A DNA stretch of 64,000 bases from Saccharomycopsis crataegensis (taxonomy: Eukaryota; Ascomycota; Saccharomycetes; Ascoideales; Saccharomycopsidaceae), in NCBI RefSeq assembly GCF_037102585.1, contig NW_027043837.1:124001-188000 (forward strand), written 5' to 3'. Made by a program: the position numbers and the translations under genes. Positions within the stretch are counted from its first letter, which is position 1; every line of letters begins with the position of its first letter. Below are positions 9,759-20,647 of this stretch, piece after piece. Below the pieces are notes generated by a model that did not search any database, was not told the DNA's origin, and was given only the letters and a program-made list of their open reading frames with translations.

Positions 9759-12700
9759 GATGCTTTTAATCATTTTAAAAACACGGTTGGTAAGATGGAC
9801 GGAACCACGGTCCTTTGTGCGTTATTTTTGGGCTTAGGTCAAAAGGCTGGATTTGGTAACAGCCTTTCTAGAGAAGTCATGACTGCGTATGAATCTAGAA
9901 ACGGCAGAATAGTTGGTAATGTTGATCTCGGTCTTGTTCAAGATTTAACAAGAGAGATTATTGGAGATAAATCTATTGGGTCTGCTAATGTTGATAACAC
10001 TGAGCCGGTGTTTGCAGTTAAGAAACAATATAGATGTTTCAATTGTGGAAAGCCTGGTCATTTTAAAAGAGACTGCAAATCACCAAAGGCACAAAAGTTG
10101 ATTGGAGATGGTAGAAACCCATCACCATCGTGGTATGCATTTATGGGAATGCATGGTAACAACTCCAGGGTGTATTTTGATTCAGGTGCCTCGCAACATA
10201 TCTTAAACAATAAGAGCTTGTTCAAGACGATCAGACCGTTTGGAGGAGAGATCTCCGGGATTGATGGCGGTGGTGTTGCTGTTGCAGGTATTGGGTCTGC
10301 GGAGTTCAAATTACGTGATAATATCAATATTGAAATCAAAGATGCTTATTATGTTCCAGACTCAAAAGCCAACTTGATTTCAGTTTCCAAGGCTACTCTG
10401 AATGGTGCGAAATTATTGTTTGAAGGAAACAAAGTGAAAATGTATCCGGAAATGAAGGTTATTGGTACCAAGGATCCTCTGATGAATGGGCTTTACAGAT
10501 TATCTACTGATGCTAATGGTGTTGCTTTTAACAGTATTGATAAGGGTGGTCTCTGGCACCAAAGACTCGGACACCCAAGTGCTAATATTTTACAGAAAGC
10601 TAACAAAATGTTTAAGCTTGTTAAAGGGAAAATCTTGGGTGACAATGCTGTTATTCGATGCGACTGTTGCCTTGCTGCTAAAGGAACAGTCCAAAAACCA
10701 AAGTTGGGTCATGGTTCTAAACCTAAGAGACCATTGGAATTGTTGCATATGGATGTTTGTGGTCCTTTTAGCTATGGCTCGATTGATTCGAGTGCCTACT
10801 TTCTTACGATAGTAGATGGATATGCCAAGTATGTGGAAACTCGATGCTTAACTCAAAAGTCCGAGTGTACGGCTCAGATTATTGACTTCATAAACTACTC
10901 TGAGACAATGTTCAAGTCACAAGGAAAAGACTTTAGAGTTGGAACCATAAGAACTGATAATGGTGGAGAATTCATCACAGGCCAATTGCACGCGTTCTTG
11001 CGACGAAAAGGAATTGCTCATGAGTTGACGGTGCCACACCATAGTTATCAGAATGGTGTTGCTGAAAGAATGAATCGGACCATTCAAGATAAAACAAGAT
11101 CTTTGATGATTGGGGCATCCATGCCTGCGCAATTTTGGCCAGAGGCAGTTCGTACTGCTGCTTATTTGACCAACAGAACACCATCCCGAGTGATTGGTTT
11201 TCAGACTCCGTATCGTCGTTGGTTTGGTTATAATCCAGGACTTGATCATCTTCGTTGTTTTGGTTGTATTGGATATGTTGTTGTTCCCCATAAATTGAGA
11301 TATGGGAAACTTGGTGCTACTTCGAAAATGTGTGTTATGCTTGGGTATGATAGAAATCGGTGTGCTTATAGGATGTTTGATCCCGAAGCAAATAGAGTTG
11401 TTACGGCTGCCCAAGTGAACTTCGATGAGTCAAGATATTATTTTCAAGATGGAAAGAAGTCCTCCACTGTTGCACCAGAAGAAAGGATTGGAATTTCTGG
11501 CGGAGGAGGGGGAGGTATCATTGGTGGAATATCTGCTGCTCCAATTATTATGAATGATGATTTGGTTGATATTGATGTTGGTAGTAGAAATGGCTCTGCA
11601 TACCATGATGATGAAACTACGTCCCAAATCTTAGTTGATGATGCAAGCATGGTATCTGAAAGTGATGCACCTGATAAAGACATTGAAATGTCCATTGTGG
11701 AAACCGAGGATTATGGTAATGGACAATTGATACCTTCAAGAATTGATGATGATGTTTTTAAGTTGGTTACTGCTACGAAAAGAAAAAGGTCATCAGGTTC
11801 TAGAGTCAAGGAAAGCAGGGGTATAATTAAGAGAAACCCATTTGGTATTTTGGCTGAAATAGAAGAACAGCCTGACACATTCAGCTCAGATTCAGAGAGG
11901 GAAAGTGTTACTGAGAAACCACAAAGAAAGAAGTTCAGGAATACAAAAAATTCAGAAGAGTTGACTTCGTTTGTTCCAAATGGCAGTAGCAATGATGACT
12001 TGGTGGTTTCGAAAATTGAGCCTCATATTGAAGAGCCAAGTGATTGTGATGAAGAATCAGAACTGAATGATGATACCAAAAGCAAGTTGTTAGAATACAA
12101 ACCTGTGAATTACGTTGCTACATGCTTCATGGCTGGTGAAGCCGACGCTATATCTGGAGGAACTGATGTTCCTGGAAACTACAAGGAAGCTATGAAGAGC
12201 GATGAAAGAGTGAAATGGAAACGTGCTTGTGATGAAGAAATAGCTGCTCACAAGGAGAACTCCACTTATGAATTGGTCAAGTTGCCGAAAGGAAGAAAGC
12301 CAATTACATGTCGTTGGGTCTTTGCAAAGAAAGATAACGGAGTCTTCAAGGGAAGACTTGTTGCTCGAGGATTCACACAGGTGAAGGGTATTGACTACAA
12401 TGAGACATTCTCACCTGTGGTGCGTTATGAATCTATCAGGTTGATGTTGAGTATCGCTGCCAAGAATGGAATGGCAGTTCATCAGATGGATGTTAAAACT
12501 GCGTTCCTCAATGGTTTCCTTCAAGAAGAATTATACATGACTCAGCCAGAAGGGTATGTGGTTAAGGGAAAAGAAACCAGCGTCTTGAGGTTGAAGAAAA
12601 GCTTGTATGGATTAAAACAAGCCCCGTTAGTGTGGAATGAAAGAATCCACAGTGTATTGTCGTCGCTTGGTTTTGTTAGAAACGGTGCTGAATATTGTTT

Positions 12701-13707
12701 GTACTCAAGAAAGTCTGAAAAGTCATTTGTGATGGTTGCCCTCTATGTTGACGACTTATTGATAGCTGGTACCTCAGATTTTGCTATTGGAAAAGTCAAA
12801 TCTGAATTGATGAATGTTTTCAAGATGAAAGACTTGGGAGTTGTCAAGAAATTTTTAGGCATGAATATTTCTCAAGATGGCGGTGGTATCAACATGAGTT
12901 TGAAGGACTACATTGGTTCCATGTTGAAGGAATTTGGAATGGAGAATTGCAACCACGATAAGACGCCTACAATTTCTGGCCAAGAACTTACGTTGGTGGA
13001 TGCCAATGCTGAAACATGTGATGCTACAGCCTATAGATCTTTAGTTGGAAAATTGTTGTTTGCTGCCAATACTGTTAGGAGCGATATTAGTTATATCGTC
13101 GGTGTTTTATCAAGATATCTCAAGGAGCCAAAGGAGGTCCATTACAAGGCAGCTAAAAGAGTGTTGAGATATTTGAAAGGTACAAAAGAATTAGGTATAA
13201 GATATGAGGCTGGAGATAAAGGAGATGGTGAACTAGTTGGATATTGTGATGCTGACTGGGCTGGAGATAAGTCAGACAGAAAGTCTACTACTGGGTTTGT
13301 GTTCAAATATGCCAATGGTGCAATAACATGGAGGTCCAAGAAACAAGCAACGGTTGCTCTTTCTACAGCTGAAGCAGAATATATGTCTCTCAGCGAAGGT
13401 GTGAAAGAGGCATTGTGGTTGAAACAGGTCTTTGAGGAGTTTGGCCTCAACACTGGTGCAGTGAAGATTTATGATGATAACCAGGGGTGTATTGAAATGG
13501 CCAAACATCCAGCTTTCCATCACCGTACCAAACATATTGATATCAGGACTCATTTCATCAGGGATCACATTTGATCTGGGACAATTGATTTGCAATACCT
13601 TAATACTGGAATCATGGTTGCTGACATGTTCACTAAAGGTCTTGCTGCTCCTCAATTCATAGAGCTAAGAAAGCTTTGTGGTATGGTGACTTTGAATTGA
13701 GAGAGGG

Positions 13708-14109
13708 TGTTGAGTTGACAATCCAAAGTCATATATTGGGTTTTGTACAGATGGCTCAACGGTTAACACGGGTATCAATGTGTTGAATAGATCCTGGGTT
13801 CGAGTCTCGGATAAGACGGTTTATTTACCATGGCTGAGCAATATATAATCTGCATGTGATTATGACTCAGCCTAATAATTAGTCATTGTGCATATGATTA
13901 ATCATCTAGAATGTTCTAGATGGATGTATGATTACAAATCATATATATTGGTCTTATTATAAATATGGGGCCTCTCCCCATAGTTTGAGTTTATATTTTG
14001 TTATTTAAATAGTTAGTTAGTTAAGAAGAATAAGAATAATAACAAGGATAGTTTGATAGTATTTGTTATTGGTAATGACTACTGTAACTAGGGTTACAAA
14101 ACTTCAACA
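13708..14109 (+). repeat. 3' LTR of element B
   Basis: A 402-bp LTR with no difference from the 5' LTR (3960-4361) that I could find by eye, including the tRNA-like stretch. It is followed by the duplication GAGGC (14110-14114) and the resumed A' pol. Confidence 0.92.
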
Positions 14110-17100
14110 GAGGCAACATAATTCACAGGTTTGTACTCTAACAACTTGCCTTCGGCAACATCATTCAGTTCTGATTCCTCATCACAATCACTTGGCTGTT
14201 CAACATGTGGCTCAATTTCCGAAACCACCAAGTTGTCATTGCTACTACCATTAGGAACAAAAGAAGTAAGCTCTTTTGAGCTACTATCGTTTCTGTACTT
14301 CTTCCTTTGTGGTTTCTCAATAGCAATTTCCCTCTCTGAATCTGAACTGAATGTATCAGATTCTTGTTCAACTTCTGCCAAGATCCCAAATGGATTTCTT
14401 TTAATCAAACCTGTACTTTTCTTGGGCCTAGAACCCGATGATCTTTTCCTTTTTGTAGCAGTAACCAACTTGAACTCTTCTGAAACCATCCTTGATGGGA
14501 TTAACTCTCCAGTGGCATCCTCATCATCGTCTATGATTCTCATTTCCACGTCTTTGCTTGAGGAAACAGTGGACTCTCTTTCTGAATCATCCAAATCGGA
14601 TACCATTCGTTCATCATCAACCGAGATCTCACTTGCAACATCCTCTAAGTCTGGATCACTTATAACAGGGCCTGGTGCAACGCCACCAGCAAAACCCATA
14701 CCACCAGAGCTGCTTACCTTAGCAATCTCGGTATCCACATCAGTGACTCGCTTCACATCCTGATAGTAATATCTTGACTCATCAAATCTGACCTGAGTCG
14801 CCACAATAATCTTGTTGGCAGCAGGATCAAAAATTCTGTACGCACAGTGATCTCTATCATACCCGAGCATCACTCCAACCTTGGCGGTAGCATCAAATTT
14901 TCCATTTCTCAAACTGTTTGGTATAACCACATATGCAAGGGAACCAAAGCAGCGAAGATGGTCAAGGCCCGGCTTGTATCCATACCAACGACCATATGGT
15001 GTGTGGAAATTAATAACGCGGGATGGCGTCCTGTTAATCAAATAAACAGCCGTGCGGACACCTTCAGACCAAAACTGAACCGGCATAGAAGCCCCAATAA
15101 TTAAAGACCTAGTTTTGTCTTGAATTGTCCGATGCATTCTTTCAGCAACACCATTTTGATAACTATGGTGTGGCACAGTCAACTCATGGGCAATACCTTT
15201 GCTTCTCATGAAATCATGCAACTTTCCTGTAACAAATTCACCACCATTATCAGTGCGGATAGTTCCCACGGTAAACTCTTTTCCCTGAGACTTGAACATT
15301 GTTTCGGTGTATGTAATAAACTCAATAATCCTGTCAGCACACTCTGACTTGTTTTTCAAACACTTAACCTCCACAAACTTGGAATACCCTTCGACAATAG
15401 TGAGAAAATATTTGCTCGAATCAATAGACCCATAATTGATTGGGCCACACACGTCCATATGCAACAATTGTAAAGGCTGTTGTGGTTTAGCACCCTTCCC
15501 GCTCTTTGGTCTTCTGGTAACCCCTTTACTTGTCAAGCAGCTTTCACATAACTGCACAGAATCTTCACTGTAAAGTTTACCTTTCACCAAATGAAACATC
15601 AGATTGAACTTGTTCATAATATTCATACTGGGATGGCCTAATCTCTGGTGCCACAACCCGCTCTTATCAACACTGTTAAATGCCACACCATCGACACTGG
15701 TGTGCAAAGCATAAAGATCACTCATAACTGGATCTTTAACAGCAACCACTTTCTTTTCAGGGTACATTTTCACCTTTTTTCCTTCAAATAATAATCTTGC
15801 ACCATTCAGAGTAGCCTTGGAAACAGAAATCAAATTGGCCTTTGACCCTGGAACATAATAAGCATCCTTGATTTCGATACTGGTGTTATCACGTAACTTA
15901 AACACCGCAGACCCGATACCTTGAACCTCGAGAGAACTACCATCAATACCTGAGATCTCACCAGAAAAAGGACCAATGGTTTTAAACATCTTTCTGTCAT
16001 TCAAAATATGTTGCGAGGCACCAGAGTCAAAGTACACCCTGGAGGCCCTACCATGCATTCCCATAAATGCATACCAAGATGGTGATGGATTCTTCAGATC
16101 ACCACCCATTCTCTCCTTTCTAGGAGCCTTGCAATCCTTCTTGAAATGACCGGGTTTTCCACAATTGAAGCACTTGTACTGTTTCTTAAAAGCAAACACA
16201 GGTTCCAAACCCTCAACACTGGTGGAACCAACCGATTTATCTCCAATGATTTCTCTTGTCAAATCTTGGACAAGCCCAATATCAACATTTCCAATAGTCC
16301 TGCCATTTCTAGACTCATACGCAGTCATGACTTCCCTGGAAAGATTTGCATTAAACCCGGCTTTCTGACCCAAGCTCAAAAACAACGCACACAACACAGT
16401 GTTTCCGTCTAATTTGCCAACAGTATTCTTGAAGTGATTGAAGGCATCAATGAAATTCTCAACGTTTCCGTTGCTAGATTTCAACCACTTAGCGTCAATT
16501 AAATCTGAGATAATACCAACAGCATTTGTAACAGTCAATGTACCATAAGCATCCTTGAGAAACATAAACAAGTTTCTACCAGTACCATCAAATTCGGAAG
16601 CCTTAGTCAAAGCAGCGCCTGAGATGCTGTTGAAAATGGCTGTTGAAATAATCTCATCCATAGTAGCAATCAATTGGGCAACTTCATTAGCAGTTTCCAG
16701 CCCGTCGGTTCCGGTTTCGCCATTGATCAAGTAAGCATGTAAACCAAGACCTTTCATCTTCATCTTAACACTGATCAAAGTAAACCAATCATAAAAGTTC
16801 CCGGAACCCTTCAACTTCTCATCAGCAGCGAACGAAGTAAGAGCATTTGAACTCATAACCTGTTGTAGTTTTGTAACTCTAGTTACAAAAGACATTGATA
16901 ACACTAATATTCAATAATATTTATTCCCTTGTTATACTTGTTTTACTTGTTTACTATCTAAATTATATAAAGGACAAACTCAGACTATGGGGGGCATGGC
17001 CCATATTTATATTAATCTCAATGGGTTCTAGAAGGTTCCATAAGCTCTAGAATGTTCCATGGAATTCTAGAAGGTTCCATGAGTTCTAGAAGGTTCCATG

Positions 17101-17160
17101 AGTTCTAGAAGGTTCCATGAACAATGACTAACCACATAACTTTGGATTGCCAACTCAACA
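14110..17160 (-). mobile_element. copia element A', right piece (LTR, gag, first half of pol), broken
   Basis: Minus-strand continuation of A': its 5' LTR (16861-17160), primer site (CTCATAACC on the plus strand, 16852-16860), and the Gag, knuckle, protease, integrase and linker parts down to the element B insertion. The sequence is almost the same as element A, so both are recent copies of one family. Beyond 17160 comes the inverted LINE1 copy. The nesting order makes A' older than B, and B older than A. Confidence 0.9.
16861..17160 (-). repeat. 5' LTR of A' (right arm of the inverted repeat)
   Basis: A 300-bp family A LTR in minus orientation with five heat-shock-type units (17023-17116). 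It is the mirror image of the LTR at 2622-2921 with only a couple of differences, and it meets LINE1 at the same base as the left copy. Confidence 0.9.
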
Positions 17161-17252
17161 GAAATGTTATATTGGTTTGATAGATGGAGAATTTTGGGGT
17201 CATCCAATCTCAATCTTTGGATGTTTTGACTAATGATCGATAGTTTACTCAT
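17161..17252 (-). pseudogene. LINE1 ORF2 start, right copy
   Basis: Mirror of 2530-2621: the same ATG overlapping the end of ORF1 by 8 bases, the same endonuclease N-terminus, and the same cut by the LTR. Confidence 0.75.
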
Positions 17253-19959
17253 TTTGTGTATGAGAGGCGTTTTTTGTGACATTTGAGCCATCTGATTGAG
17301 GTGAATTTATTTCGTTGTTGTTATCATCCAGGGGGGAAGATTGTTCTTTTGACAGAAGCTTCATTGGCCGGGGAGTAAATGATTCCAGTGGTGTGGGCAT
17401 TTTGTCTGAGTTTTCCAGGATAGATGGATGTTTTGAGAAGGGGGAAGCTGAATGAGGTGAGGTAGAATGAGGTGAGGTAGTAATAGGGGTAGGAACAGAG
17501 GTAGGGACAGAAGCAGGGACAGAAGCAGGGACAAAAGCAGGGATAGAAGAAGTGGCCAGAGCCGAGGAAGTGACAGTATCACGGGCAGGGGTAGGTGAAG
17601 GAGGAATGTTGGCAGCAGAAGAAGTAGTATGATGTTGTGAGTTTACTTCTTGATGTCTGCGAGAAACGCGGACCTGAGGGTGGGATGGAGGTGAGGCGAG
17701 GATCTTTTTGGAGACCTTGCTAATATGGGCCAGCTTGATGGCGCTAATGGCCGCGAACTTGGCGTGCTTCTTAGATTTACCTTTCTTGGACAATAATTCT
17801 ATTGGTTTGGTTTGATGTCTGAGAGTAGCAGTGTGTTGGGTTGTAGAGGTTTCGAGCTCATCCATGGATTGGTCTGCATCAGTAGAGAGGCCTTCCTCTA
17901 AAGCATCTTCATCATTGGAGGGGTAGTTCTTTTCCAAAGTATCGTCATCATCAATAATTGAATCATCAACATTTTCTTCTTCATTTGCCAATAAGTCAAA
18001 AGGGTTTGAATGTGGTTTAGAATATTCTGGATAGCCGGTTTATTCAGTTTTATTTTTCTTTTTTCGACAGTCTGAAAACCATAGTTTAAATTGTGGTTTG
18101 GTTTGACTGCTTTTCCAGAATTTTGTTTCGGAGAGTGTTTTTCTGGATCTTCCGGATTCACAATTGGTGCTCTTTATTGCTTTTTGAAATAACAATCTTT
18201 TGCCCTATGGGATAATTTCTTGCAAATGGCACAAGATGACGTCTTGCAGTCAAAACGAGTGTGTTCACGGGAACCACATGCAGTGCAGTGGACGCATTTC
18301 GTGATGACTCTGGAGCGGAAATTTTTGTCATTGAAGAGTGGAAGGGATTTTCCTGAGTCAATTTCAATATAACCATAAGTGACAATACTGGCAGCTTTGC
18401 TAGCTTCTTCCGTAAAGTGAACGGTGTTGATTGGAAAGAAGGATGATGGATCAATTCCGGATTCATTGAAGACATGGTCAAGAAGTTTTTCCCGATTAAA
18501 TTCAGTAAACTCGGAATTCATTTCAATCTCAATTAAATGGGATTCCTTATTCATTGTGTTTAACAAAGACCCTGGCGTGTAGGTATAATTTCCAACTGTA
18601 ACTTTAAGGTGGATGTTAAGATATTCAATTAAAAGATTTCTGTCCTTCTTGAAGATATCAGAGCCTGTATCCTGAGGGTTTGGGATGAAGTTTGAGTTAA
18701 GGCAGATCTTCTTATTAAAAATAACCAAGTGGTTGAGGGCCCCTTTTAAGTTTTCCCTGATTATGATCAAATCCTTATCTGGTTCGTTGGATGACTGTGT
18801 AATAGTATCAAGTTCTTTGGATAACTTAGTGAGTCCGTTTTTGATGGATTCCAAGTGTTTTTCAAGAGGAAACTCTGTAAAGATATCTTTTGGGATCTTA
18901 AAGTAGATTAAGATATCCTTAAGATGCTGTTGGCTCATGATAAATTCCAAGTAGTTCTCCAAGCTGATTCTAGAGTTTCTCAATCTGTTGAATTCGTTTG
19001 TCATATTAAAACTGGTGTAGTTTTGGAAGAAATCTTCAATTTCCATGATCTTGACGAGTTCCTCGCGTTTTTCTTTGGATTTAATAATAGCAGGATTGGA
19101 GGTGGAGAACAATTTTCCTGATTTGCGTTTCTCGCTTATGGCATATTCCAATACGTCACGGTGCTTAAAGTCAAGGATTTTGATGTGACTTGCCCATTTG
19201 AAAGTTCTTTCAAATTTCATCAACACGTTTTGGAAGGATGGATCATTGGTGTTTGTAGTGGCTCGAGGTGTGCGCTTGTCTCCAGCGGTGGCTTGAGCAT
19301 AGGTTTGGATTGGTCTTGTCACATTGACAGCTGGAGCCACCGGATTGGAGGCCGTAGTTGGAGAGGCGACGGTAGAAGATGAAACAGAGGGAACAGGAAC
19401 AGAAGGAACAGAAACAGAAGGAACAGAAACAGAAGGAACAGAAACAGAATTTTTTTTTGGGTTTTGAGAATTTTCGATTTTTTTTTGGTTTTTGAGAATT
19501 TTCGATTTTTTTTTGGTTTTCGGAGTTTTCATTAATAAAATCAGTAGAAATAACGGCTTGGGTTGGAATAACAGGATTATGCATGTCAATGTCAGTGTCA
19601 CATGCTGCATGAGAATTGCGATCGCAATCAACTGAAGAAACATTAATTGCTGGAGAGGTAGTTGGGGTAGAAATGGCGTTGGAATCCATGTTTTGGTCCG
19701 CTTCAGGATCTTCTGAAGCAGTTAAAAAGGTTTCAACAGTACTATTAATAGTATTGTCGGCTGCATCAGTAATTTCTTCATCGGAATCTTGATCTTTAGC
19801 TTGTTTGTTTATGTTTGCTATCGGGATCGGGGTTTCAGATGTTGCGCCAACATCCAATGAAGAGCCCAAAGAAACCGGGGTTTCAATGATTGGGGGATCA
19901 TTAGTAGGGTCGGTGGAGTAGTTTGGAGTAGCTTTATTACTATTTCTAGTGGTTCTCAT
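17245..19959 (-). pseudogene. LINE1 ORF1 (right copy)
   Basis: Same protein as the left copy, with the natural N-terminus (MRTTRNSNKATPNYS). The frame is disturbed near 19450-19520, where a 28-bp repeat unit (not a multiple of 3) was gained, and near 18033, where one base is missing. It also shares the in-frame TAA after the second zinc knuckle (about 18175). The shared stop predates the duplication; the two frameshifts postdate it or are sequencing errors in homopolymer-rich DNA. Confidence 0.78.
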
Positions 19960-19980
19960 GATAAAATCAGTTTTATTTAT

Positions 19981-20180
19981 TTTTTTTTTTTTTTATAAAG
20001 TCCCTATATTTAACTACTAAGAGCTATATAGGTCATCGCACTTTTTATGTACGGTTATTATGATCAATTATGCGCAGCTATGGCGACTTATTTGGTGTCC
20101 GTTTTCTCCCAATATTTTTGGTAACCCGGGAGTTTGGGTTGGAAAATGCAATGTTTTTGACTTGTAGCAACCTGTCACTA
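19981..20180 (-). other. A-tailed spacer upstream of LINE1
   Basis: On the minus strand this runs from just after the SINE poly(A) to a second A-run (19981-19994) directly before the LINE1 leader. It contains CCTATATAGC, a possible TATA element. It could be the LINE1 5' UTR and promoter or a further short A-tailed insertion. I cannot tell which from one copy. Confidence 0.35.
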
Positions 20181-20420
20181 TTTTTTTTTTTAGCCAGGGA
20201 GGAGGAAATCTTCGAAAGACACCAGCGACGCAACCTTACCGGTAGTGTGAGATTTTTACTCACTAAAACCCCCTTGTATCTTACCTTCAGAGTGGTATTA
20301 CTCCTTACTCAGCTAGCGTACTGAACGTGACCTGGTGGTTAATGCAGCGAGCGGGGTTCGAACACGCGACCCTTTCTTAGTCTATGGTTCTGCCCACTAC
20401 GCCACCCAGCGCAGGTTAAC
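20181..20420 (-). mobile_element. tRNA-derived SINE candidate
   Basis: On the minus strand a tRNA-like head (about 20413-20342) is followed by about 150 bp of unrelated body and an A11 tail (20181-20191). The A box TGGCGTAGTGGG (20393-20404) and the B box around GTTCGAACCCC (20353-20365) have tRNA-like spacing. A T-arm pairs with one mismatch, and the acceptor ends pair weakly (six of seven with wobbles). The same AnTAGT sequence stands before the head and after the tail, a possible target duplication. The tail type matches the adjacent LINE tail, as expected if LINE machinery copied it. With only one copy seen, family status is unproven. Confidence 0.55.
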
Positions 20421-20647
20421 TATTTTTTTTTTAAAGACAAAATTCAATATATTAATTAATTATATAACTATATATCTCATAAACTACTTAATGTAGTTTG
20501 AAAATTAAAGTGTTAAGGGAAAACCATTAATGGTGAAAAACCCTATTATTGAGAAAAAATGTTTTTATGCGTTTTTAAGGTTTTTAATTGTTGTTTTTTT
20601 TTTGATTTTATTTTCTTGTTTTTCCCCACCTATTTTTTCTTCTCCGC

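Larger units (their letters stand above)
3960..14109 (+). mobile_element. copia element B (family B), carrying nested element A
   Basis: A Ty1/copia-type LTR retrotransposon with two 402-bp LTRs (3960-4361 and 13708-14109) that look identical by eye, so the insertion is recent. Five-base duplications GAGGC flank it (3955-3959, 14110-14114). Without the nested element it is about 5.2 kb. Gag starts at the 5' LTR/primer site, is interrupted at 4778 by element A, and resumes at about 9764. The pol part shows a CCHC knuckle, protease (DSGASQHI), integrase, reverse transcriptase (YVDDLL) and RNase H. A purine tract (GAGAGAGGG) precedes the 3' LTR. It is broken: the nested insertion plus about one further break. 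Confidence 0.9.
17161..19980 (-). mobile_element. Zorro-like LINE (LINE1), right copy with 5' end
   Basis: Inverted counterpart of 1-2621, extended to the real start of ORF1 (ATG at 19959) and a short leader. Compared with the left copy it has one extra 28-bp unit of the A-rich repeat near 19450-19520 and one base fewer near 18033; otherwise the arms look almost identical. A run of 14 T (19981-19994; A on the coding strand) stands just upstream of the leader. ORF2 is cut after about 31 codons by the LTR at 17160. Confidence 0.85.

Noticed and set aside
20342-20413. Functional nuclear tRNA gene on the minus strand
   Set aside because: Acceptor and anticodon arms are too degenerate, there is no T33 in the best anticodon loop, and a body plus poly(A) follow; a SINE head explains it better.
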